The notes beneath the pieces are model-generated. The model worked only from the letters and a program-made list of their open reading frames with translations, had not been told where the DNA came from and ran no database searches. The position numbers and the translations under genes were made by a program. DNA of 64,000 nt from positions 19,942,297 to 20,006,296 of the forward strand of contig NC_046622.1 in assembly GCF_900324465.2 (NCBI RefSeq), read 5' to 3'. Source of the stretch: Anabas testudineus (lineage: Eukaryota; Chordata; Actinopteri; Anabantiformes; Anabantidae). Below are positions 21,565 to 32,988 of the stretch, piece after piece. How positions within the stretch are numbered: the first letter of the stretch is position 1; each line of letters begins with the position of its first letter.

Positions 21565-22999
21565 GATACAAATATACTTACACTTTAGTGGCAGACCAAA
21601 GACATTTTAGTCCTATTCCAATTATGAAAAAGCAAAAATGTTAAAACACTGTCAAAAGAGACACCTATATTAATTCAATTTACTAGTTGTAACACAGCCC
21701 TGTTTGTAATTAATTAATAATATAGCATTTGGGTGTGGTTGCCTTGTAAATAGAAGTAAAAAAAAAATATCAAAAAGGTAATAAGAGTATATGTAATAAA
21801 GTAATGTATTTCTTAAACTTTGATCAATAGCCAATTCCATAGGTGAGAGTATTGGATGTTGATTGGTTAAGAAAATATTTGTTTTCTATTTAGTTTGTTT
21901 TCAGTACCAGTAGGTCTAAATAACAAAGCATTACTGTTTTGCACACATTCAACATTGAATCACATGTCACAGCAACAATAATCAATCTAAACTTAAATAG
22001 TATTTATATATGTTTTGTCACAAATTAACACAAACTTTGTAAATAACAGAAACATGGGGGGCAGTAAATTGCTAAATTGTGCTGACAGGACAGTTAAAGT
22101 TTACACAAACCATCTCTTCTCTCAATAACAAACATAGTTTAACACTTATACACTTTGTGCACATTATCATTTTTACTAAAAGATGATATAAAAGATAATA
22201 TATAATTATTATATATATTTATATATATATATATATATTAGATTGATAGAGAACGGCTTTGAAGCTCTGTGCTTGATTTGCAAAATAAAATAATTCATTT
22301 CACAATTCATTTTGTGTCTTTCTTTCTTTCTGTTTATATGTTTATTTAGTTTAATTTGTTATTTGTTACATTGAGAGTGGGGGCGTGGCGTGGGGCGTAG
22401 GCACGAGTAAACATTTAATTACAAGTAAACTCCTCAGCATTTTTGCATTCATTCATTAGGCTACATAATTTATGGGTCGGTTTTATTTAACAACCACACA
22501 CAAAAATAACAAAGGAGTGTCAATGTGCATGCAGTTATATTCTTTTGAGAAGCTGCTTCTTTCGTGGTGTCCTGCCATAGACACCCTGCTTGCTCAATGT
22601 TATGCATACTGTACACTCATACACACAGATATTACCTTCAAATTTCTGGCCTTTTTGTCACTTATTATTATTAGTATTGTTGTTGATGTTGTTGTTGTTA
22701 AAGGGTTTAATCACTATACAAAGTCACATCAAACTATGGGAATCTGTTGGTTTAGACTGCTGTGAATTTGGTCAAATGTCACTGATTCTCACACTTTGCA
22801 ATGAGCTGATACCTATAAAACCTAATATTACTTTATTTTTTTCAGTGGAACCATTTTTAAGGCAATCTGTAAAGACATTATTGGATGATTCATTCATTTA
22901 AAATTGACATTGACTATCGTTAATTAATAGAACATTTGGTGTCCTGTGCTCAAAGCATAGGTTTTAGCTTTAGACACCACCTTCCTCTGACCTCACAGA
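21565..22999. other. Intergenic DNA between genes 2 and 3
   Basis: Mostly AT-rich. A TA-rich microsatellite lies at about 22198-22240 and a short GC-rich patch (GGGGGCGTGGCGTGGGGCG) at 22380. No gene recognised. AATAAA near 21796 could serve gene 2. Confidence 0.5.
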
Positions 23000-23018
23000 C
23001 ATGAAACACCCAATCATG

Positions 23019-23099
23019 CAATGTATAAAAATAAACACAAGCTCTAATGTAATCTAAGTTAAGTGTTCTTCCACCCGGGATTTACTTCTCTTAAACAGC
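23019..23099 (+). promoter_or_regulatory. Core promoter of V2R gene 3
   Basis: CAATGTATAAAAATAAACAC at 23020-23039 matches the array-wide core pattern, with TATAAAAA starting 76 bases before the ATG. Confidence 0.6.
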
Positions 23100-25407
23100 A
23101 TGATGTCCACACAGAAGATGCCAGAGCAGGGCCGGGCACTTTTACAGCTGTTGTTAGTAGTATCTTTCTCTCAGGCAGAGGAGCTGGTGTGCTGGCGGAG
23201 AGGAGATCCTGAGAACCCCCAGTTATCTAAAGATGGTGACATTATATTGGGAGGTATCTTTTCTTTACACAGTAGTTGGAAAGACAGACAGGAAACCTAC
23301 ATGAGCAAACCACAGCCACTGGACTGTATTGGGTAAATTATACTGTAAAAAGCATTTCAAATGTATGTATGTATGTATGTACATTTAGTAGTTATTTAGG
23401 TAATAGAAAAATTGTATGCATATGAAAATATAAAAAAAGATATAGATTTATAAATAGCTATGCAGAGACTACATCTCTGTGTTTTGGCAAAAAATAATAT
23501 TTATTGTTGGTATTATAATGTTTGATTTCACTTTCTACTGCTAGTACATATATTTTTTGCACTCTGTGCAACAAGTTTGAATTTCAGAAATTTCCAGATT
23601 GCCCAGGCTATGCTTTTTGCAATCGAGGAGATTAATAACAGCACATACCTTCTACCTGGAATCTCTCTGGGATATAATATTTATGACACATGTGGCTCCA
23701 ATGCCAGAAGTGTTAAAGTTGCACTGGCTTTGGCTAATGGCAATGAAATTGCTGCTGCACCCTCCAACACTCCATGTACCAGATCTGCACAAGTGCAGGC
23801 AATAATGGGAGAAACTTCTTCCTCTCCTTGCATGGCTGTGGCTACTGTGATTGGACCCTTTCAGATCCCACTGGTGGGTGATGACAGCAAATCTAAAATT
23901 GCATTTGGAAAGAAAAGTTTATTCTGCAAGCTGTTACTCTAGCTATTAAGATTAAATGTGATTTTTGTTATAGAATTTACTTTTATCTTGTAGATCAGTC
24001 CCTTTGCCACCTGTGCTTGTCTCAGTGACAAAACCAAGTACCCATCCTTCCTCAGAACTATACCCAGTGACTATTATCAGAGCAGAGCTCTGGCTCAGTT
24101 GGTCAAGCACTTTGGTTGGACCTGGGTCGGAGCTATAAGAACCAATGATGATTATGGTAATAATGGCATAGCTACATTCACAGAAACTGCACAGCAGCTG
24201 GGAATTTGTCTGGAATATTCTGTATCTTTCTTTAGAACAGATCCACCAAACAAAATTCAAAGGATAATTGACATTATCAAGGCTTCAACTTCAAAAGTAA
24301 TTGTTGCTTTTCTCTCCTACTTGGACATGGATGTTCTAATGTATATGCTGTCTCAATACAATCTGACTGGGTACCAGTGGGTAGGCACTGAAGGTTGGAT
24401 CTTTGATTCACAAACTGCAAAAATGGATAAGAATCACATTCTGGATGGTGCCATAGGGCTTTTCATCCCCAAAGCACATGTTAGTGGCATGAGAGAGTTT
24501 ATATTAAATGTGAAGCCACTCAATTCATCAGGTAATGACATGTTAGCAGAGTTCTGGGAGACATTATTTAACTGTAAATTCAGACTAATAAATTCTTCAA
24601 TGGAGAATCAGAGAGAATGTACTGGGCATGAAGAACTGAGTCGATTGCACAACAGTTTTATTGATATGTCACTTATGCCCATATTTAACAATATTTATAA
24701 AGGAGTTTATGCTGTGGCACATGCACTTCATAGTATTCTTGAGTGTAATGAAACATGCAACTATAAGCCTAATCTAGATCCAGTCATGGTGAGTAAATGT
24801 TAATTAAACTCTAGTTTTTACATTAATTTACAAAATATTTATTTTAAGTTTGAAAAATATTGCTGTGACCATTATGCTGTACAGCCAACATTTGATTATT
24901 CAAAATGATAAATGTTGTTTTAGATTTTACAACACATAAAAAATATTATATTCAAAACAAAGGAAGGAGATGAAGTTTACTTTAATGAGAATGGAGACCC
25001 ACCAGCAAAATATGAAATTATACACTGGAAGCGAGGCGGGAAACTGAATGGTGTATTTGTTGTGGACTTGTCACGTTGGTCTTTATGATGCTTCACTACC
25101 TGCAGACAAACAGCTGAGTCTGGAAAATAAATCTTTAGTTTGGGCACAGAACTCGAAACGGGTAATCATTTGATCACTGGTCTCAATTATAAAAGGATCA
25201 TAATATTAAATATTGAAGAGCAATGAGAGCTTTGTACATATGTTTTTTCAAATTTTGTTCATGGAGGTTCCGGGTCAGTTTGCCAGGAGAAATGTCCCCA
25301 GGAACTCGCAAGGTTCTCAAGAAAGGAAAGCCTTCTGCTGTTTTGGCTGGTATAAGAAGTGCAGAGGGAGACCGAAAGAGAAATAAAGCAACACCACAGG
25401 TTTGTAC

Positions 25408-25740
25408 AACTTAATGTCAAGCTGCACTTCAGCGAACTAAAAACTTAAGCTATCATTCTAACATGCAAGTCTAATGGAATGGAATAGTTTTGTTTTCTTG
25501 TTTCTGAAGTAGAATTGCATAATAATCTATTTTATAATCTAGATAAAGCATTGTTTTTTCATAGTTGAAAGATTTGGAAATTCAAAGTCTTGGTGAGTTG
25601 AAACACAAAGGAAAATATAGAAATTGAAACACATAAAAAAGACTGTATAACCCCAGACTCATAAAACAGATGAAAAAGGAATGAAAGGATGAAAAATGTT
25701 TAGGATATCACTTGAAACTCTAAATGCATTAGAGAGAAAT
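25408..25740 (+). repeat. Gene 2-derived intron tract inside gene 3
   Basis: It is nearly identical to 19874-20220. It stops at AGAGAGAAAT, where the sequence switches to AAGCAGCACTACAGGTCTAG. The switch point coincides with a ten-base similarity between the intron and the end of exon 5. Confidence 0.85.
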
Positions 25741-25754
25741 AAGCAGCACTACAG
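25732..25754 (+). other. Second copy of the exon 5 end in gene 3
   Basis: GAGAAATAAGCAGCACTACA followed by GGTCTAG matches the last 20-odd bases of exon 5 and its donor in the other receptor genes. It lies 350 bases downstream of gene 3's current exon 5 and is best read as what remains of the original exon 5. Confidence 0.75.
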
Positions 25755-26928
25755 GTCTAGTGATATTTATTTAGGTATTCAGAGAGCAGCAAAACAAAGC
25801 TGTGAGTTTCCTACTTACAATGACTGAATTAAAAATGACCATGGGCATGTGATAGTAACCCATGTAGTATTTACTTACTGTTTAGGATGCTGTCTGTCTT
25901 ATACATTGTGCATACTGTGATGCAACAAACAAACAAACAAAAAAGACTAGAAGTAAGTCTAACTTTATATATAATATTCAATAAGTATAACTTCTGCTTA
26001 TTATTACTTTTCAGATTCAACTAACTGTGTGCAATGTCAGCCTGAATTCTGGTCCAATGAGAGAAGAGATGCCTGTGTAAAGAAGGAGGCAGAGTTTCTA
26101 TCATTTGAAGAAATTATGGGAGCACTGCTCACTGCAGCATCTTTATTTGGAACATGCATGACTGCTGTTGTAGCATTCATCTTCTTCAGATACAGGAAAA
26201 CTCCTATTGTCAGGGCCAACAACTCTGAGTTGAGCTTCCTGCTGCTCTTCTCCTTGACTCTGTGTTTCTTGTGTTCTCTGACTTTTATCGGCCGACCCTC
26301 TGAGTGGTCCTGCATGCTGAGACACACAGCATTCGGCATCACCTTTGTCCTCTGTATCTCTTGTGTTCTGGGGAAAACTATGGTGGTGTTAATGGCCTTC
26401 AGGGCTTCACTTCCAGGCAGTAATGTGATGAAATGGTTTGGACCAACACAGCAGAGACTCAGTGTTCTGGCTTTCACTCTCATCCAGGTTGTAATATGTA
26501 TCCTCTGGTTAACAATTTCTCCTCCTTTTCCATTTAAGAACTTTAAAGAAATCAAAGACAAAATCATCTTAGAATGTGCTCTGGGTTCAACTGTGGGATT
26601 TTGGGCTGTACTTGGGTACATAGGCCTTCTGGCCTCTTTCTGTTTCATTCTTGCTTTTCTGGCTCGGAAACTACCTGATAACTTCAATGAGGCCAAATTT
26701 ATCACCTTCAGCATGTTGATCTTCTGTGCAGTGTGGATCACTTTTATTCCAGCTTATGTCAGCTCTCCTGGGAAGTTCAGTGTTGCTGTAGAGATATTTG
26801 CTATTCTGGCCTCCAGTTTTGGACTGTTAATTTGTATTTTTATTCCAAAATGTTACATTATCTTACTGAAACCAGAGAAAAACACAAAAAAGAATATGAT
26901 GGGGAAAGGAGCACCAAAGCCAGAGTGA

Positions 26929-27690
26929 AAAATTAATAAAGCCATTGCGTAAAATATGACTGCAGAGATGATACATTTTTTTTTAAAATATTCGTTTATA
27001 CAAGTTTAATTTTTACATATTGTTAAGCAGACCTCCATATTTTTTATCTTTTTGTTTTCCACATAGTTAAATAGTGTTGTAGTCATTTAGCAGTAGTGTA
27101 GATAAATAAATATTTTTATTCCCTTCAGTAGATTTTTGCCGAATTCAAAATGTTCCTATTTTAGTCTTAATTGTGTGTAATTCCAAAACAATGAGATAGT
27201 TATGCATTTCCATTGTGTCACTGTGCACCATTTTCTATGTGTTTCATGCATATAATTTTCTTTCTGGATCTAGAACTGCTTAATTGGTGGAGGGTTAAAA
27301 TAACATCTTTATTAAAGAAAAATAAATATCTAAGCTATTTTGACGGATTTGCATGTACTTTTGTAAAACAATATATCACCTCATCCATGTTGTACATCTT
27401 ACCCTACCTACAATGATGGCTAGACAACTATACCGAGCTTTCCAATGAGGTCTAACATTTACGGAACAACTAGGTGTCTAAATTAAAGAAGATAAAATTG
27501 TGAATATTCAAAATATTAACATCATAGTTTCATAAAAAAATAAAAAGGTGAAAGTGAACTTTAATGCCCCAGGGGTATGACCACAGGAGCAATGTTGCCA
27601 GGGGCAATCCTGGCAATCCTGTTGTCTCAGGTCTCCCAAGTCAATCAGGTCTTAGGTGATTGGCTAGGCTAAAAACAGTTCATAAACACT
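26929..27690. other. Intergenic DNA after gene 3
   Basis: AT-rich. AATAAA at 26935-26940, just after the stop codon, is a possible polyadenylation signal. No gene recognised. Confidence 0.5.
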
Positions 27691-27699
27691 TTATGATTA

Positions 27700-28200
27700 C
27701 AATCAATCAAAGGACCGCTACAACACTCCGATTGGCATTACCGGCCTGACCCTCAGAGTCACCTCTACTCTCAGCCTGGGCTCTGGAACCCAACCCGTAG
27801 AGAGAACCTCTTCTACTCTGGAGTTGTCCACGGTGAGAGGCGGCGGCCTGGGATGGGCTTGCTTATAGTTCCCCAGCTCAGCTACAAGTGTTGGAATGAC
27901 ACAGTTGCATCACTGCACCCTTTGGATAGGGGATAGGTCTCTCACTGTTGTTTGCGCATATAGGCTGAATAGCAGTGCAGACTACCTGAGGGATCCCAAG
28001 GGAGTTTAAGGACACAGAGTTCAAGTTGACCATGTTCTCCCTTAATGTCAATGTGGCTGTTCGAAGCTGTGGCTGTCTGGTGTCTGTTGTAGTGGAAATC
28101 CCCAGACCCAGTGGTGGACACCAGAAGTAAGTGATGCCGTCAAGCTGAAGAAGGAGTCTAATCAGGTTGGCCTGGTTGGCTTGTGGGACTTGCAGGGAGT
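27700..28200 (+). mobile_element. LINE fragment, endonuclease-to-RT linker
   Basis: Broken frames resemble fish LINE ORF2: SLTVVCAYRLNSSADYL (endonuclease style, about 27935) and WWTPEVSDAVKLKKESNQ (linker style, about 28110). The family is probably RTE-related. It directly precedes an L2-type ORF1 segment. Confidence 0.5.
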
Positions 28201-29205
28201 CTGGTTTGGGAGTCACAGGATTTCATGTCTGCTCTTGTTGGCTTCAAGCCAGTGACTTATTTAGATGTCTGCAAGGCACTGCTCACACTCCTCCTGTGGC
28301 CATCTTGGCACTTTACTGATCGGATGCATGCAAAACTCGGGTTCGTAACTCTTCGGCTGAATGTTCATGTGGGATCCTGTGACACCACTCGCCAGCACTC
28401 TGAACTGACTAAGAAGGATCTTTATGCCATTTTTAAGTTTTTAAAGTTCTGTGGAAAGTCCGTCTTTATTTCTGTCCCCATTTCCACCATAGGCAGAAGA
28501 ATAGGGCACTTCAACATAAATGACTCCAGTCTGCCTGCAAGTCTCTTCTGGGAAAGACCCTCAATCTTCAGGAATAATGATTTGCACCCCAACCATCATG
28601 GCAGCCACATGCTCACTGCTACTATACAGCATGCCATTGAACTCCTCATCACTGAAGGACCCTCCACTTAACATCTGGGTATTTTTCCTCCTACCTTCAC
28701 CTCAGGGATCTTTTCCACTCCTCCCCTCAATAATACTTCGTTTATGACTTCTTTTTCTTATATTTACATTTAGTCATTTAGCAGACACTTTTATCCAAAG
28801 CGACTTACAAGTCATGCATTCGTAGTTGTAAAGCTAAGTGTAGGAAAGCAGAGCGGACATGGAAGAAAACTGGACTTCAATTGTATTATGAAGCTAAAGA
28901 TGACACACACCCACTACAATATGATTGTAAAGAATGCCAGAGTTGAATACTTCTCAGACCTGTTCACTGCTCCTCGTCACCTCCTAAGTTTCTATTTCAG
29001 AATGTTGGTAAGTTAGTAAACCCAACCCCCCCCCATATTTTAATAAAAAATTAAATCAGTAAGAGCTTCTATTATCCCTAACTCCTCACCAATCATAGTT
29101 TCTCGCGCCTCTGGAGAAAGTACATTAAACCATTTTCCTCCCATGTCCTTATCTGAGCTACTGGAAACTGCCTCAAGCATGAAACCATGTTCTAGCCCAG
29201 TTGAC

Positions 29206-29937
29206 TGTTACAACCAGGACTGACAGGGACCAAACAGGTTCGAACAAAAAGGATCTTTTTGTAACAAAAAGGGCAGGGGACAAAGGGAACTAACACAAAC
29301 CAACAACGTATCAACTTAAAGAGACCCGAAAACACGGTGGAAAAATACCGAAATCATAACCTGACTCACACAGGAAGAACTGAAAACACAGTGGAAACAC
29401 AGGCAATAGTTAAACTAGAAACCAACACTCTACCACAAAACAGGATATGAACACAAACGAACTCACGAACAAGAAATACAAAGTAGCAACAAAAAACTAC
29501 ATACAATCGTGGACAAAAACTATCAGACAAACTACATGTACAAAGTAACAAACAAAAATCACTGCAGAAGGCAGGCAACTCACAAACGAAAACCAGGCTC
29601 AAACAAACGAAGTGCAGTCCAGGGTTATCCAAAATGGCGAAGTGACTGAGTGACTAACAGACAGACAGACAGACACACGAACGAACGAACGGACGAGTTG
29701 AGTAGATCCATGTGAAATGTGCAGAGTAGTGTGAACAAACCAGCAATGAACAGAGGACTGAGGGGTGTTATTAAAACAAAGGGACCAACAGTTGATATGA
29801 GTCAGTAATTAGTCCGGTAATTAGTCAGGTGAGTTGAGAGTGGAGAGTGTAGGAAGTCCATATACGGGTGTGGCAGGAGAGTGAGCAACAGAACAAAACA
29901 AAACCCACAGACATGGGCAGAGGGGGGAAGTGTAACA
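29206..29937 (-). repeat. Solo LTR nested in the L2 LINE, minus orientation
   Basis: The insert begins TGTTACA and ends TGTAACA, and is flanked by the direct repeat GTTGAC at 29200-29205 and 29938-29943. LINE sequence continues across it. On the minus strand it has the T-rich look of an LTR. No interior is present, so it is a solo LTR left by recombination. An ACAG/ACGA microsatellite lies within it near 29658-29695. Confidence 0.75.
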
Positions 29938-30240
29938 GTTGACGTCATTCCAACTAAATCTTAATCTCTGCTTTGATTTGCTTGCTCCCTCTCCTTTGAA
30001 TATTTTCAGTACTTCTCTGTTCACTGGATAAGTGTCAGATTGTTTTAAAATTTCATGTGTGAAAACTCTTTTGAAAAAACCTGGACTAGATACCCTTTTC
30101 CCAGAAAACTAAAGACCAATCTCCAAACTACCTTTCATATCAAATATTTTAGAAAAGTTCATGTCTAAACACTTTTTTCTAGCTGCAGAAAAACATAAAA
30201 TTTTTGATAAATTCCAATCTGGCGACCGAAAGTGACTAAT

Positions 30241-31166
30241 TGTCATGATTCCAGCCTTGTTGCTGTTGGTGCTTCCTCCCGTGCTTTTATTTTGGCGGTT
30301 TCCTGTTTCCCTTTCCCGTTCTGGTCACACGCACTCACCTGATTGGTCACACCTGGTTTTCCCCCACAGTATAAATACCGGCCCGCTCACCTGATTTCTC
30401 TGCCCGATAGACTGTTCTTGTTACCTGGATGCTATCCCGCATCATTCTTGGACTGACTCATTTTGGATATTTTGGACTCTGCCTGTTCTGGACCCTGTCT
30501 CTTGCCTGACCCCCTGGTACTGTGAGTTCTGTTTATCCCCTGTCTTTTCCCCTGCTCACGGTACCAGACCTGTCCCTGTATCTACCGGATTCCCCTTCTC
30601 TGACCTGCACCCCTCCTACCCTGGATTCCCCCTCTCTGGACCAGCCTGACCTGACCCTGCTTCCTGGCTATCCCTCCGGTTCAGTGGGTTTCCCCTCTGA
30701 TCTGTGTTCTCCCCTTGTGGTTCCCCCTCCACTCTGTTTCGGTTTGGATCTCCCTGTGTGTCGACCCGGATTGTCTTCCTGTTGTGGATTTGCCTGTCGG
30801 ATTTATCTTTGAACTGCCTGCTTGTGTATGACCCGGATTACCCTCGACCTCTGAGTTAGCTCTGTGGAATATTGTTTGGACTATCTTTTCGTGGTGCTTC
30901 TGTGACATTTGTATTACTGTCCTGAACTTTCTCCGTTGTCCTCCATTTTGCCCATGTGCTCTGTTGGTCGACCATCTTAGTTGTGACATCACCTCCGGTT
31001 TCCAACCAGATCACCATACTCACCCTGCCTCATCTCCTCCCACCTGGTGACTGTTTCATCCAATTCATCGATTGACTGTTGTTCTGCCATTTTAAATAAA
31101 AGATTAACTACTCAGTTCTGTCCTGTCATATCTCTGGCCATAGAGTCCATCCTCCAGCTCATGACA
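30241..31166 (+). repeat. Solo LTR nested in the L2 LINE, plus orientation
   Basis: The insert has inverted ends TGTCATGA and TCATGACA and perfect five-base flanking duplications CTAAT (30236-30240 and 31167-31171), typical of gypsy or retroviral insertion. It contains a TATA box (GTATAAATACC near 30370) and AATAAA near 31096. The 926-base insert has no coding interior. Confidence 0.88.
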
Positions 31167-31480
31167 CTAATGATATTCTGATGGCCTCTGACGCTGATAT
31201 GTGCTCTGTTCTTCTACTCTTTGATCTTAGTGCTGCTTTTTATACAGTAGATCACCACATTTTGTTATGTACTGGCCTGGAATAAAGTACTGCACTAGAC
31301 TGTTTCTCTTCATACCTGTCCAATAGATTGTTTTGTGCTACCGTTAATACTTACAAGTTATCCTTTTTTCCTGTAAAGTACGGAGTAGCTCAAGGTGCAG
31401 TGTTGGTGCCAATCTTATTCTCTCTGTACATGACGAGTTGAAGGTCTCTTAAGAATGAATTAAAAAGCTGAACTTAAATT

Positions 31481-32040
31481 ATCTATGTAGCAAACAGAAA
31501 ATGCCGTGAGCCGTCATCCTCATATCGCCTTTGGGCTTTCGGAGCGTGTAGCTGAGCTTTGACCTGGATTAAAAAAATAAATGGGGAAAATAAGCACTAC
31601 GTCACTAAACAATGAAAAATAAATATTTGCAATTTATCTGCAGAAATACCTATTTTACTTGGTTGATGGGACTTCTGCACCTAAACCTCTGAGAAAGCGT
31701 CTGCAGATCGGGGCTTTATGAAGTCACTTTCATCTTTACGCAGTGAGCTGTCATGAGGCGTGAGCGGTGTTTGTTTCTAACGTAGTTCATGATGGAGAAT
31801 AGCTTCTCACATATGTATGTGGATCCGAAGATCGACAGGACTTAAAATGCAGATTTCTTAGTGTTTATGTAAGTGTTGGGGATGAATTACATGTTTCAAA
31901 CACGAGTTTTTCGGTCTTGTAAGGTTCTCAGTATCACGCTATTTGTGATTCTGTATTAAATTAAATACTTATAATTTAATTTCCCAAACCATGCAGAGCC
32001 GCAATATAAGGATGAAAGAGCCGCAGGTTGCCAACCCCTG
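31481..32040 (-). mobile_element. hAT DNA transposon remnant, minus orientation
   Basis: Its right end, GGTTGCCAACCCCTG, is the terminal repeat of the hAT element at 39982-40980 in reverse, and the adjoining 150 bases match that element. On the minus strand a transposase C-terminus is visible (STYICEKLFSIMNYV-like, about 31800). The other end is missing. Confidence 0.75.
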
Positions 32041-32902
32041 GTGTAGGTAAACACACTGACTTACAAACATTTCTACAACAAGTACCCCATTATAGCGTGG
32101 CCCACAGGCCCATAGGCAAAAAGCCTGCTGACTATACACCAAAACACATTACAGATAATACGGTGTATGCAGATGAATGCAATGAAGAGTGTTAAGAACT
32201 CTATTTTTGCAAAAACACTCTACAGGAGGACGGCCTAGCACAGAAGGATCATGGATCATGCCTCCATTTCCTCCTTCCCTAGGAAAATCAAGACCACTTT
32301 AAACAACCACCAGAAAGGCATAATTAATGACTCATATTATTGGGGCTAGAAGTGATTGGAAGAGGTGTGACTGCGGCCTATTCACACAGACCACTTTCAT
32401 TGTTTTCATGTCGGGTATTAGATGAAACCAACCTGGAGGATACATAAGAGGTCTCCTATTATCTTTCCTCAGGCCTTACAACTAAGACTTCCAGTTGCCA
32501 TGACTCAACTCCATATAAATCGATAGATAGCAGCAATAGACAACACTTTTTAGTGTATTTCTTCTCCGTTAGTTAGTGCCTATAACTAATTAAAGGAAGG
32601 CTAATAGGCTTGTTATAAACAAAAAGTAATGTATTACATTAGTAATGTAGTTAACATAAAAACCTTTAATAAATGATTAGTATATGCATTAGTTAACTTT
32701 ACTTACTTACTTATTAAATAATAATTACAACTGCAATAAGTAATTCTAATTAATGTACCATTATTTTTATGTATTACAAAATACTCTTTAATAAACTTTC
32801 TTTCAGTAAGGGTTGTTACGTTGGTTCCATTAGTGTTTTCTGCTCAGTGAACATGATAGGATGAAAGTGTTAGTGTGTATTGAGATTTTGTTTTGTTTTT
32901 TT
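32041..32902. other. Intergenic DNA before gene 4
   Basis: No gene recognised. CATGATAGGATGAAAGTGT at about 32850-32868 recurs as CATAGGATGAAAGTGT before gene 7 (about 56968), hinting at a shared upstream region of genes 4 and 7. Confidence 0.45.
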
Positions 32903-32988
32903 CTCCAAATGTATAAATACTAACATGAACAGTTGATCTACATTTGACGAATGTGATTCCACTAACTTATTTATTTCTTTCACACAGT
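32903..32988 (+). promoter_or_regulatory. Core promoter of V2R gene 4
   Basis: CCAAATGTATAAATACTAAC is at 32905-32924; TATAAATA starts 77 bases before the ATG. Confidence 0.65.

Larger units (their letters stand above)
23100..26928 (+). pseudogene. V2R/OlfC receptor gene 3, six exons, exons 4-5 damaged
   Basis: Exons 1-3 (23100-23332, 23576-23873, 23994-24788) and 6 (26015-26928) are open, with normal lengths and signals. Exon 4 (about 24924-25161) is 238 nt instead of 228, with several small insertions and deletions after TATGAAATTATACACTGG, so its frame is lost. Exon 5 (about 25267-25399) is 133 nt instead of 124, is frameshifted and loses linker cysteines (CTGCTGCTATGAC is replaced by CTGTTTTGGCTGG). 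Intron 5 then carries a copy of gene 2 intron and a second exon 5 end. As written it cannot encode a normal receptor. A local assembly error in an intact gene remains possible, because the damage is confined to about 400 bases. Confidence 0.7.
28200..31480 (+). mobile_element. L2-type LINE, broken, with two nested LTRs
   Basis: An ORF1 segment at 28340-28670 has the SGNH-esterase style of L2-group ORF1 (NVHVGSCDTTRQHSELTKKD, then DLHPNHHGSHMLTATIQHA). ORF2 follows in pieces: a linker (CRKAERTWKKTGLQLYYEAK, about 28840), RT sequence before and after an insertion at 29206-29937, and RT again after an insertion at 30241-31166 (DADMCSVLLLFDLSAAF). Several frames are broken and the element is not active. 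A common teleost repeat (CATTTAGCAGACACTTTTAT) interrupts it at about 28767-28815. Confidence 0.7.

Noticed and set aside
22198-22240. TA-rich run as a possible regulatory element or origin
   Set aside because: A simple microsatellite; several similar runs occur in the window (for example 53037-53060).
28183-28671. A 162-codon frame that might be a small host gene
   Set aside because: Its sequence fits the esterase-like ORF1 of an L2 LINE and it lies in a block of LINE pieces.
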